From the NCBI RefSeq assembly GCF_003573695.1, contig NC_039358.1, positions 195,338,418 to 195,402,417 of the forward strand: a stretch of DNA of 64,000 nucleotides, given 5' to 3'. Below are positions 12,170-25,248 of this stretch, in pieces (the first letter of the stretch is position 1; the number at the start of each line of letters is the position of its first letter). Source of the DNA: Papaver somniferum. Taxonomy: Eukaryota; Streptophyta; Magnoliopsida; Ranunculales; Papaveraceae. Under the pieces are notes generated by a model, which was not told where the DNA came from, did no database searches, and saw only the letters and a program-made list of their open reading frames with translations. The translations under genes were made by a program, and so were the position numbers.

Positions 12170-14595
12170 CTAGTTTACAATTTAGTCTCAGAAATCAATT
12201 TCCGACTTATAACGAAATGTGTAGACTTTTTTGAGTTAACGTATATAAAATTCAACATTTTTATGAACTCTTTCTTTTTGTGTTGGCTTTGTCTTTCTAT
12301 TTGATTCAAGATAGATGAAATTTGTTAGGATTTGGATTAGTTCTGCATGGTCTTTCATCCTTCTTCTATTGTGAAATTTGACTTCCTTCATATTTTCTTG
12401 AATCAACGTACATAGAAATGCAATTTTTACTAGACGTATTGCCTTAGAACATATTAATTTTAATTACTATACATTTTCAAACTTTTTCTGTTAAAGATGA
12501 GTTTATTTAGTTTACAATTTAGTCTCTGAAATCAATTTCAGATGTATAACGCAGTGTGCAGAGTTTTTTGAGTTAGCTTTGTCATTCTATTTGATTCAAG
12601 ATAGATGAAATTTGTTAGTATTTGAATTAGTTCTGCATGGTCTTTCATCCTTCTTCTATTGTGAAATTTGACTTCCTTCAAATTTTCTTGAATCAACGTA
12701 CATAGAAATGCAATTTTTACTAGACGTATTGCCTTAGAACATATTAATTGTAATTACAATACATTTTTCAAACTTTTTCTGTTAAATTTGAGTTTATCTA
12801 GTTTACAATTTAGTCTCAGAAATCAATTTCCTACTTATAACGAAATGTGTAGACTTTTTTGAGTTAACGTATATAAATTTCAACATTTTTATGAACTCTT
12901 TCTTTTTGTGTCGGCATTGTGTTTCTATCTGATTCAAGATAGAAGGAATTTGGTAGGATTTGAATTAGTTATGCATGGTCTTTCATCCTTCTTCTATTGT
13001 GAAATTTGAATTCCTTCATATTTTCTTGAATCAACGTACATAGAAATGCAATTTTTACTAGACGTATTGCCTTAGAACATATTAAATGTAATTACAATAC
13101 ATTTTTCAAACTTTTTCTGTTAAATTTGAGTTTATCTAGTTTACAATTTAGTCTGAGAAATCAATTTCCGACTTTTACCGAAGTGAGTAGACTTTTTTGA
13201 GTTAACGTATATAAGATTCAACATTTTATGAACTCTTTCTTTTTGTGTTGGCTTTGTGTTTCTATTTGATTCAAGATAGATGAAATTTGTTAGGATTTGG
13301 ATTAGTTCTGCATGGTCTTTCATCCTTCTTCTATTGTGAAATTTGACTTCCTTCATATTTTCTTGAAACAACGTACATAAAAAGGCAAATTTACTAGACG
13401 TATTGCCTTAGAACATATTAATTGTAATTACAATACATTTTTCAAACTTTTTCTGTCAAAGATAAGTTTATCTAGTTTACAATTTAGTCTCAGAAATTAA
13501 TTTCTGACTTATAACGAAGTGTATAGACATTTTTGAGTTAACGTATACAGAATTCAACATTTTTATGAACTCTTTCTTTTTGTGTTGGCTTTGTCTTTCT
13601 ATTTGATTCAAGATAGATGAAATTTGTTAGGTGTTGGATTAGTTCTCCATGGTCTTTCATCCTTCTTCTATTGTGAAATTTGACTTCCTTCATATTTTCT
13701 TGAATCAACGTACATAGAAATGCAATTTTAACTAGACGTATTGCCTTAGAACATATTAATTGTAATTACAATACATTTTTCAAACTTTTTATGTTAAAAA
13801 TGAGTATATCTAGTTTACAATTTAGTATCAGAAATCAATATCCGACTTATAATGAAATGTGTAGACTTTTTTGAGTTAACGTATATAAAATTCAACATTT
13901 TTATGAACTCTTTCTTTTTGTGTTGGCTTTGTCTTTATATTTGATTCAAGATAGATGAAATTTGTTAGGATTTGGATTAGTTCTGCATGGTCTTTCATCC
14001 TTCTTCTATTGTGAAATTTGACTTCCTTCATATTTTCTTGAATCAACGTACATAGAAATGCAATTTTTACTAGACGTATTGCCTTAGAACATATTAATTG
14101 TAATTACTATACATTTTCAAACTTTTTATGTTAAAGATGAGTTTATTTAGTTTACAATTTAGTCTCTGAAATCAATTTCAGATGTATAACGCAGTGTGTA
14201 GAGTTTTTTGAGTTAGCTTTGTCATTCTATTTGATTCAAGATAGATGAATTTTTTTAGGATTTGAATTAGTTCTGCATGGTCTTTCATCCTTCTTCTATT
14301 GTGAAATTTGACTTCCTTCATATATTCTTGAATCAACGTACATAAAAATGCAATTTTTACTAGACGTATTGCCTTAGAACATATTAATTGTAATTACAAT
14401 ACATTTTTCAAACTTTTTCTGTTAAAGATGAGTTTATCTAGTTTACAATTTAGTCTCAGAAATCAATTTCCGATGTATAACGAAGTGTGTAGACTTTTTT
14501 GAGTTAACGTATATAAGATTCAACATTTTTATGAACTCTTTCTTTTTGTGTTGGCTTTGTCTTTCTATTTGATTCAAGATAGATGAAATTTGTTA
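12170..14595. repeat. 2.4-kb duplicated block, copy 1 (offset +20012)
   Basis: Variant-for-variant similarity to about 32182-34607 at a constant offset of 20012 bp. Anchors are S at 12326/32338, a monomer with CCGACTTTTACCGAAGTGAG, the AGGTGTTGGA motif at 13629/33641, the second S at 13966/33978 and CGATGTATAACG at 14471/34483. Similarity stops where one copy reads GATTAGCTCTGCATGG and the other GATTAGTTCTCCATGG. Confidence 0.82.
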
Positions 14596-17500
14596 GGATT
14601 TGGATTAGCTCTGCATGGTCTTTCATACTTCTTCTATGGTGAAATTTGACTTCCTTCAAATTTTCTTGAATCAACGTACATAGAAATGCAATTTTTACTA
14701 GACGTATTGCCTTAGAACATATTAATTGTAATTACAATACATTTTTCAAACTTTTTCTGTTAAATTTGAGTTTATCTAGTTTACAATTTAGTCTCAGAAA
14801 TCAATTTCCGACTTATAACGAAATGTGTAGACTTTTTTGAGTTAACGTATATAAAATTCAACATTTTTATGAACTCTTTCTTTTTGTGTTGGCATTGTGT
14901 TTCTATCTGATTCAAGATAGAAGGAATTTGGTAGGATTTGAATTAGTTATGCATGGTCTTTCATCCTTCTTCTATTGTGAAATTTGAATTCCTTCATATT
15001 TTCTTGAATCAACGTACATAGAAATGCAATTTTTACTAGACGTATTGCCTTAGAACATATTAATTGTAATTACAATACATTTTTTAAACTTTTTCTGTTA
15101 AAAATAAGTATATATAGTTTACAATTTAGTCTCAGAAATCAATTTCCGACTTATAACGAAATGTGTAGACTTCTTTGAGTTAACGTATATAAAATTCAAC
15201 ATTTTTATGAACTCTTTTTTTTTTTGTGTTGGCTTTGTCTTTCTATTTGATTCAAGATAGATGAAATTTGTTAGGATTTGATTTTGTTCTTTATGGTCTT
15301 TCATCCTTCTTCTATTGTGAAATTTGACTTCCTTCATATTTGCTTGAATCAACGTACATAGAAATGCAATTTTTACTAAACGTATAGCCTTAGAACATAT
15401 TAATTGTAATTACAATACATTTTTTAAACTTTTTCTGTTAAAAATAAGTATATATAGTTTACAATTTAGTCTCAGAAATCAATTTCCGACTTATAACGAA
15501 ATGTGTAGACTTCTTTGAGTTAACGTATATAAAATTCAACATTTTTATGAACTCTTTCTTTTTGTGTTGGCTTTATGTTTCTATCTGATTCAAGATAGAA
15601 GGAATTGGTTAGGATTTGGATTAGTGCTGCATGGTCTTTCATCCTTCTTCTATTGTGAAATTTGACTTCCTTCATATTCTCTTGAATCAAAGTACATAGA
15701 AATGCAATTTTTACTAGACGTATTGCCTTAGAACATATTAATTGTGATTACAATACATTTTTCAAACTTTTTCTGTGAAAATTGGGTTTATCTAGTTTAC
15801 AATTTAGTCTCAGAAATCAATTCCCGACTTATAAAGAAATGTGTAGACTTTTTTGAGTTAACGTACATAACATTCAACATTTTTATGAACTCTTTATTTT
15901 TGTGTTAGCTTTATGTTTCTATCTGATTCAAGATAGAAGGAATTTGGTAGGATTTGAATTAGTTATGCATGGTCTTTCATCCTTCTTCTATTGTGAAATT
16001 TGAATTCCTTCATATTTTCTTGAATCAACGTACATAGAAATGCAATTTTTACTAGACGTATTGCCTTAGAACATATTAATTGTAATTACAATACATTTTT
16101 CAAACTTTTTCTGTTAAATTTGAGTTTATCTAGTTTACAATTTAGTCTCAGAAATCAATTTCCGACTTATAACGAAATGTGTAGACTTTTTTGAGTTAAC
16201 GTATATAAAATTCAACATTTTTATGAACTCTTTCTTTTTGTGTTGGCATTGTGTTTCTATCTGATTCAAGATAGAAGGAATTTGGTAGGATTTGAATTAG
16301 TTATGCATGGTCTTTCATCCTTCTTCTATTGTGAAATTTGAATTCCTTCATATTTTCTTGAATCAACGTACATAGAAATGCAATTTTTACTAGACGTATT
16401 GCCTTAGAACATATTAATTGTAATTACAATACATTTTTCAAACTTTTTCTGTTAAATTTGAGTTTATCTAGTTTACAATTTAGTCTCAGAAATCAATTTC
16501 CGACTTATAACGAAATGTGTAGACTTTTTTGAGTTAACGTATATAAAATTCAACATTTTTATGAACTCTTTCTTTTTGTGTTGGCTTTGTCTTCCTATTT
16601 GATTCAAGATAGATGGAATTTGTTAGGATTTGGATTAGTTCTGCACGGTCTTTCATCCTTCTTCTATTGTGAAATTTGACTTCCTTCATATTTTCTTGAA
16701 TCAACGTACATAGAAATGCAATTTTTACTAGACGTATTGCCTTAGAACATATTAATTGTAATTTCAATACATTTTTAAAACTTTTTCTGTTAAAGATGAG
16801 TTTATCTAGTTTACAATTTAGTCTCAGAAATCAATTTCCGACTTATAACGGAATGTGTAGACTTTTTTGAGTTAACGTATATAAAATTCAACATTTATAT
16901 GAACTCTTTCTTTTTGTGTTGGCTTTGTCTTTCTACTTGATTCAAGACAGATGAAATTTGTTAGGATTTGGATTAGTTCTGCATGGTCTTTCATCCTTCT
17001 TCTATTGTGAAATTTGACTTCCTTCATATTTTCTTGAATCAACGTACATAGAAATGCAAATTTTATTGTACGTATTGCCTTAGAACATATTAATTGTAAT
17101 TACAATACATTTTTTAAACTTTTTTTTGTTAAAGATGAGTTTATCTAGTTTACAATTTAGTCAATTTCCGACTTATAACGAAATGTGTAGACTTTTTTGA
17201 GTTAACGTATATAAAATTCAACATTTTTATGAACTCTTTCTTTTTGTGTTGGCTTTGTCTTTCTATTTGATTCAAGATAGATGAAATTTGTTAGGATTTG
17301 GATTAGTTCTGCATGGTCTTTCATCCTTCTTCTATTGTGAAATTTGACTTCCTTCATATTTTCTTGAATCAACGTACATAGAAATGAAATTTTTACTAGA
17401 CGTATTGCCTTAAAACATATTAATTGTAATTACAATACATTTTTAATACTTTTTCTGTTAAAGATGAGTTTATCTAATTTATAATTTAGTCTCAGAAATC

Positions 17501-20500
17501 AATTTCCGACTTATAACGAAATGTGTAGACTTTTTTGAGTTAAAGTATATAAAATTCAACATTTTTATGAACTCTTTCTTTTTGTGTTGGCTTTGTCTTT
17601 CTATTTGATTCAAGATAAATGGAATTTGTTAGGATTTGGATTAGTTCTGCATGGTCTTTCATCCTTCTTCAATTGTGAAATTTGACTTCCTTCATATTTT
17701 CTTGAATCAACGTACATAGAAATGCAGTTTTTACTAGACGTATTGCCTCAGAACATATTAATTGTAATTACAATACATTTTTCAAACTTTTATTTTGTTA
17801 AAGATGAGTTTATCTAGTTAACAATTTAGTCTCAGAAATCAATTTCCGACTTATAACGAAATGTGTAATCTTTTTTGAGTTAACGTATATAAAATTCAAC
17901 ATTTTTATGAAATCTTTCTTTTTGTGTTGGCTTTGTCTTTCTATTTGATTCAAGATAGATGAAATTTGTTAGGATTTGGATTAGTTCTGCGTGGTCTTTC
18001 ATCCTTCTTCTATTGTGAAATTTGACTTCCTTCATATTTTCTTGAATCAACGTACATAGAAATGCAGTTTTTACTAGACGTATTGCCTCAGAACATATTA
18101 ATTGTAATTACAATACATTTTTCAAACTTTTTTTTGTTAAAGATGAGTTTATCTAGTTTACAATTTAGTCTCAGAAATCAATTTCCGACTTATAACGAAG
18201 TGTGTAGACTTTTTTGAGTTAACATATATTAAATTCAACATTTTTATGAACTCTTTCTTTTTGTGTTGGCTTTGTCTTTCTATTTGATTCAAGATAGATG
18301 AAATTTGTTAGGATTTGGATTAGTTCTGCATGGTCTTTCATCCTTCTTCTATTGTGAAATTTGACTTCCTTCATATTTTCTTGAATCAACGTGCATAGAA
18401 ATACAATTTTTACTAGACGTATTGCCGTAGAACATATTAATTGTAATTACAATACATTTTTCAAACTTTTTCTGTTAAAGATGAGTTTATCTAGTTTACA
18501 ATTTAGTCTCAGAAATAAATTTTCGACTTATAACGAAATGTGTAGACTTTTTTGAGTTAACGTATATAAAATTCAACATTTTTATGAACTCTTTCTTTTT
18601 GTGTTGGCTTTGTCTTTCTATCTGATTCAAGATAAATGAAATTTGTTAGGATTTGGATTAGTTCTGCATGGTCTTTCATCCTTCTTCTATTGTGAAATTT
18701 GACTTCCTTCATATTTTCTTGAATCAACGTACATAGAAATGCAATTTTTACTAGACGTATTGCCTTAGAACATATTAATTGTAATTACTATACATTTTAA
18801 AACTTTTTCTGTTAAAGATGAGTTTATTTAGTTTACAATTTAGTCTCTGAAATCAATTTCAGATGTATAACGCAGTGTGTAGAGTTTTTTGAGTTAGCTT
18901 TGTCATTCTATTTGATTCAAGATAGATGAAATTTGTTAGGATTTGAATTAGTTCTGCATGGTCTTTCATCCTTCTTCTATTGTGAAATTTGACTTCCTTC
19001 ATATATTCTTGAATCAACGTACATAAAAATGCAATTTTTACTAGACGTATTGCCTTAGAACATATTAATTGTAATTACAATACATTTTTCAAACTTTTTC
19101 TGTTAAAGATGAGTTTATCTAGTTTACAATTTAGTCTCAGAAATCAATTTACGACTTATAACGAAATGTGTAGACTTTTTTGAGTTAACGTATATAAAAT
19201 TCAACATTTTTATGAACTCTTTCTTTTTGTGTTGGCTTTGTCTTTCTATTTGATTCAAGATAGATGAAATTTGTTAGGATTTGAATTAGTTCTTTATGGT
19301 CTTTCATCCTTCTTCTATTGTGAAATTTGACTTCCTTCATATTTTCTTGAATCAACGTACATAGAAATGCAATTTTTACTAAACGTATAGCCTTAGAACA
19401 TATTAATTGTAATTACAATACATTTTTTAAACTTTTTCTGTTAAAAATGAGTATATCTAGTTTACAATTTAGTCTCAGAAATCAATTTCCGACTTATAAC
19501 GAAATGTGTAGACTTCTTTGAGTTAACGTATATAAAATTCAACATTTTTATAAACTCTTTCTTTTTGTGTTGGCTTTATGTTTCTATCTGATTCAAGATA
19601 GAAGGAATTGGTTAGGATTTGGATTAGTTCTGCATGGTCTTTCATCCTTCTTCTATTGTGAAATTTGACTTCCTTCATATTCTCTTGAATCAAAGTACAT
19701 AGAAATGCAATTTTTACTAGACGTATTGCCTTAGAACATATTAATTGTGATTACAATACATTTTTCAAACTTTTTCTGTGAAAATTGGGTTTATCTAGTT
19801 TACAATTTAGTCTCAGAAATCAATTCCCGACTTATAAAGAAATGTGTAGACTTTTTTGAGTTAACGTATATAACATTCAACATTTTTATGAACTCTTTAT
19901 TTTTGGGTTAGCTTTATGTTTCTATCTGATTCAAGATAGAAGGAATTTGGTAGTATTTGAATTAGTTATGCATGGTCTTTCATCCTTCTTCTATTGTGAA
20001 ATTTGAATTCCTTCATATTTTCTTGAATCAACGTACATAGAAATGCAATTTTTACTAGACGTATTGCCTTAGAACAAATTAATTGTAATTACAATACATT
20101 TTTCAAACTTTTTCTGTTAAATTTGAGTTTATCTAGTTTACAATTTAGTCTCAGAAATCAATTTCCGACTTATAACGAAATGTGTAGACTTTTTTGAGTT
20201 AACGTATATAAAATTCAACATTTTTATGAACTCTTTGTTTTTGTGTTGGCATTGTGTTTCTATCTGATTCAAGATAGAAGGAATTTGGTAGGATTTGAAT
20301 TATTATGCATGGTCTTTCATCCTTCTTCTATTGTGAAATTTGAATTCCTTCATATTTTCTTGAATCAACGTACATAGAAATGCAATTTTTACTAGACGTA
20401 TTGCCTTAGAACATATTAATTGTAATTACAATACATTTTTGAAACTTTTTCTGTTAAAGATGAGTTTATCTAGTTTACAATTTAGTCTCAGAAATCAATT

Positions 20501-21429
20501 TCCGATGTATAACGAAGTGTGTAGACTTTTTTGAGTTAACGTATATAAGATTCAACATTTTTATGAACTCTTTCTTTTTGTGTTGGCTTTGTCTTTCTAT
20601 TTGATTCAAGATAGATGAAATTTGTTAGGATTTGGATTAGCTATGAATGGTCTTTCATACTTCTTCTATGGTGAAATTTGACTTCCTTCAAATTTTCTTG
20701 AATCAACGTACATAGAAATGCAATTTTTACTAGACGTATTGCCTTAGAACATATTAATTGTAATTACAATACATTTTTCAAACTTTTTCTGTTAAATTTG
20801 AGTTTATCTAGTTTACAATTTAGTCTCAGAAATCAATTTCCGACTTATAACGAAATGTGTAGACTTTTTTGAGTTAACGTATATAAAATTCAACATTTTT
20901 ATGAACTCTTTCTTTTTGTGTTGGCTTTGTCTTTCTATTTGATTCAAGATAGATGAAATTTGTTAGGATTTGGATTAGTTCTGCATGGTCTTTCATCCTT
21001 CTTCTATTGTGAAATTTGACTTCCTTCATATTTTCTTGAATCAACGTTAATAGAATTGCAATTTTTACTAGCTGTATTGCCTTAGAACATATTGATTGTA
21101 ATTACAATACATTTTTCAAACTTTTTATGTTAAAGATGAGTCTATCTAGTTTACAATTTAGTCTCAGAAATCAATTTCCGACTTATAACGAAATGTGTAA
21201 ACTTTTTTGAGTTAACGTATATAAAATTCAACATTTTTATGAACTCTTTCTTTTTGTGTTGGCTTTGTCTTTCTATTTGATTCAAGATAGATGAAATTTG
21301 TTAGGATTTGGATTAGTTCTGCATGGTCTTTCATCCTTCTTCTATTGTGAAATTTGACTTCCTTCATATTTTCTTGAATCAACGTACATAGAAATGCAAT
21401 TTTTACTAGACGTATTGCCTTAGAACATA

Positions 21430-22440
21430 TTAATTGTAACTACAATACATTTTACAAACTTTTTGGGTTAAAGATGAGTTTATCTAGTTTACAATTTAGT
21501 CTTAGAAATCAATTTACGACTTATAACGAAATGTGTCAACTTTTTTGAGTTAACGTATATAAAATTCAACATTTTTATGAACTCTTTCTTTTTGTGTTGG
21601 CTTTGTCTTTCTATTTGATTCAAGATAGATGAATTTTTTTAGGATTTGGATTAGTGCTGCATGGTCTTTCATTCTTCTTCTATTGTGAAATTTGACTTCC
21701 TTCATATTTTATTGAATCAACGTACATAGAAATGCAATTTTTACTAGACGTATTGCCTTAGAACATATTAATTGTAACTAAAATACATTTTACAAACTTT
21801 TTCTGTTAAAGATGAGTTTATCTAGTTTACAATTTAGTCTTAGAAATCAATTTACGACTTATAACGAAATGTGTCAACTTTTTTGAGTTAACGTATATAA
21901 AATTCAACATTTTTATGAACTCTTTCTTTTTGTGTTGGCTTTGTCTTTCTATTTGATTCAAGATAGATGAATTTTTTTAGGATTTGGATTAGTGCTGCAT
22001 GGTCTATAATTCTTCTTCTATTGTGAAATTTGACTTCCTTCATATTTTGTTGAATCAACGTACATAGAAATGCAATTTTTACTAGACGTATTGCCTTAGA
22101 ACATATTAATTGTAACTACAATACATTTTACAAACTTTTTCTGTTAAAGATGAGTTTATCTAGTTTACAATTTAGTCTTAGAAATAAATTTACGACTTAT
22201 AACGAAATGTGTCAACTTTTTTGAGTTAACGTATATAAAATTCAACATTTTTATGAACTCTTTCTTTTTGTGTTGGCTTTGTATTTCTATTTGATTCAAG
22301 ATAGATGAATTTTTTTAGGATTTGGATTAGTGCTGCATGGTCTTTCATTCTTCTTCTATTGTGAAATTTGACTTCCTTCATATTTTGTTGAATCAACGTA
22401 CATAGAAATGCAATTTTTACTAGACGTATTGCCTTATAAC
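21430..22440. repeat. Local amplification of three near-identical monomers
   Basis: Three consecutive monomers share private variants not common elsewhere: TTGTAACTA (or its A/C variant), ACATTTTACAAAC, GTCTTAGAAAT, AATTTACGAC, GTGTCAAC and TAGTGCTGCATGG. They begin near 21435, 21773 and 22111. They are more alike than neighbouring monomers are to each other, consistent with a recent local duplication. Confidence 0.8.
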
Positions 22441-22759
22441 ATATTAATTGTAATTACAATACATTTTTCAAACTTTTTCTGTTAAAGATGAGATTATGTA
22501 GTTTACAATTTAGTCTCAGAAATCAATTTCCGACTTAAAACGAAATGTGTAGACTTTTTTGAGTTAACGTATAAAAAATTCAACATTTTTATGAACTCTT
22601 TCTTTTTGTGTTGGCTTTGTCTTTCTATTTGATTCAAGATAGATGAAATTTGTTAGGATTTGGATTAGTTCTGCATGGTCTTTCATCCTTCTTCTATTGT
22701 GAAATTTGACTTCCTTCATATTTTCTTGAATCAACGTACACAGAAATGCAATTTTTACT

Positions 22760-24440
22760 AGACGTATTGCCTTAGAACATATTAATTGTAATTACAATAC
22801 ATTTTTCAAACTTTTTCTGTTAAAGATGAGTTTATCTAGTTTACAATTTAGTCTCAGAAATCAATTTCCGATGTATAACGAAGTGTGTAGACTTTTTTGA
22901 GTTAACGTATATAAGATTCAACATTTTTATGAACTCTTTCTTTTTGTGTTGGCTTTGTCTTTCTATTTGATTCAAGATAGATGAAATTTGTTAGGATTTG
23001 GATTAGCTCTGCATGGTCTTTTATACTTCTTCTATGGTGAAATTTGACTTCCTTCAAATTTTCTTGAATCAACGTACATAGAAATGCAATTTTTACTAGA
23101 CGTATTGCCTTAGAACATATTAATTGTAATTACAATACATTTTTCAAACTTTTTCTGTTAAATTTGAGTTTATCTAGTTTACAATTTAGTCTCAGAAATC
23201 AATTTCCGACTTATAACGAAATGTGTAGACTTTTTTGAGTTAACGTATATAAAATTCAACATTTTTATGAACTCTTTCTTTTTGTGTTGGCATTGTGTTT
23301 CTATCTGATTCAAGATAGAAGGAATTTGGTAGGATTTGAATTAGTTATGCATGGTCTTTCATCCTTCTTCTATTGTGAAATTTGAATTCCTTCATATTTT
23401 CTTGAATCAACGTACATAGAAATGCAATTTTTACTAGACGTATTGCCTTAGAACATATTAAATGTAATTACAATACATTTTTCAAACTTTTTCTGTTAAA
23501 TTTGAGTTTATCTAGTTTACAATTTAGTCTGAGAAATCAATTTCCGACTTTTACCGAAGTGAGTAGACTTTTTTGAGTTAACGTATATAAGATTCATCAT
23601 TTTCTGAACTCTTTCTTTTTGTGTTGGCTTTGTGTTTCTATTTGATTCAAGATAGATGAAATTTGTTAGGATTTGGATTAGTTCTGCATGGTCTTTCATC
23701 CTTCTTCTATTGTGAAATTTGACTTCCTTCATATTTTCTTGAAACAACGTACATAAAAATGCAAATTTACTAGACGTATTGCCTTAGAACATATTAATTG
23801 TAATTACAATACATTTTTCAAACTTTTTCTGTCAAAGATAAGTTTATCTAATTTACAATTTAGTCTCAGAAATCAATTTCTGACTTATAACGGAGTGTAT
23901 AGACATTTTTGAGTTAACGTATACAGAATTCAACATTTTTATGAACTCTTTCTTTTTGTGTTGGCTTTGTCTTTCTATTTGATTCAAGATAGATGAAATT
24001 TGTTAGGTGTTGGATTAGTTCTCCATGGTCTTTCATCCTTCTTCTATTGTGAAATTTGACTTCCTTCATATTTTCTTGAATCAACGTACATAGAAATGCA
24101 ATTTTAACTAGACATATTTCCTTAGAACATATTGATTGTAATTACAATACATTTTTCAAACTTTTTCTCTTAAAGATGAGTTTATCTAGTTTACAATTTA
24201 GTCTCAGAAATCAATTTACGACTTATAACGAAATGTGTAGACTTTTTTGAGTTAACGTATATAAAATTCAACATTTTTATGAACTCTTTCTTTTTGTGTT
24301 GGCTTTGTCTTTCTATTTGATTCAAGATAGATGAAATTTGTTAGGATTTGGATTAGTTCTGCATGGTCTTTCATCCTTCTTCTATTGTGAAATTTGACTT
24401 CCTTCATATTTTCTTGAATCAACGTACATAGAAATGCAAT
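22760..24440. repeat. 1.7-kb duplicated block, copy 1 (offset +5678)
   Basis: Matches about 28438-30118 at a constant offset of 5678 bp. Anchors are the monomer with ACCGAAGTGAG (23517/29195), a CAAAGATAAG monomer, the GGTGTTGGATTAGTTCTCC monomer and GACATATTTC (24111/29789). Insertion 1 lies between the two copies. Subtracting its 2316 bp leaves 3362 bp, close to ten monomers. Confidence 0.82.
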
Positions 24441-25058
24441 TTTAACTAGACGTATTGCCTTAGAACATATTAATTGTAATTACAATACATTTTTCAAACT
24501 TTTTATGTTAAATATGAGTATATCTAGTTTAAAATTTAGTATCAGAAATCAATTTCCGACTTATAATGAAATGTGTGGACTTTTTTGAGTTAACGTATAT
24601 AAAATTCAACATTTTTATGAACTCTTTCTTTTTGTGTTGGCTTTATGTTTCTATCTGATTCAAGATAGAAGGAATTGGTTAGGATTTGGATTAGTTCTGC
24701 ATGGTCTTTCATCCTTCTTCTATTGTGAAATTTGACTTCCTTCATATTCTCTTGAATCAAAGTACATAGAAATGCAATTTTTACTAAACGTATTGCCTTA
24801 GACCATATTAATTGTGATTACTATACATTTTTCAAACTTTTTCTGTTAAAATTGAGTTTATCTAGTTTACAATTTAGTCTCAGAAATCAATTCCCGACTT
24901 ATAAAGAAATGTGTAGACTTTTTTGAGTTAACGTATATAACATTCAACATTTTTATGAACTCTTTCTTTTTGTGTTGGCTTTGTGTTTCTATTTGATTCA
25001 AGATAGATGAAATTTGTTAGGATTTGGATTAGTTCTGCATGGTCTTTCATCCTTCTTC

Positions 25059-25104
25059 TATTGTGAAATTTGACTTCCTTCATATTTTCTTGAATCAACG
25101 TACA
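25059..25104 (+). repeat. Possible left target-site copy of insertion 1
   Basis: These 46 bp of satellite end exactly at the insertion and recur right after the A-tail at 27421-27466 with two mismatches (C/T and C/A near the end), the first 40 bp being identical. A 40-46 bp target-site duplication is long for a LINE. Because the surroundings are tandem repeats, part of the match is expected by monomer phase, so the assignment is uncertain. Confidence 0.4.
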
Positions 25105-25248
25105 GATGAACTCTTTTGCTAGCAACTGGAAAAAGGAAAGAGAATGTCCGTTTTTTTCTCTTTTTGGCGATTTTGGAAAACCAAATTTTTTCACGTTTAG
25201 GGTTTCAAGTTTTACGTTTTTGGATTATCAGAATCTATACGTTGATTC

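Larger units (their letters stand above)
1..25104. repeat. Satellite array, segment 1 (monomer about 337 bp)
   Basis: Head-to-tail tandem repeat. Using the motif TAGGATTTGG as phase marker, successive starts lie at 1, 336, 674, 1012, 1350, 1640 and 1978, so spacing is 335-338 bp with occasional 290-bp monomers. Every monomer carries the same landmarks in order: TTCTGCATGGTCTTTCATCC, CTTGAATCAACGTACATAG, ACTAGACGTATTGCC, the palindrome ATTGTAATTACAAT, TCTAGTTTACAATTTAGTC, GAGTTAACGTATATAAAA and TTGATTCAAGATAG. The base composition is strongly AT-rich. Monomers differ by scattered substitutions and small indels. The variants fall into recurring multi-monomer cassettes, which are listed separately. 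No gene is visible in the segment. The length is close to two nucleosome repeats, as in many plant satellites. I did not recognise it as a named family. Confidence 0.97.
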
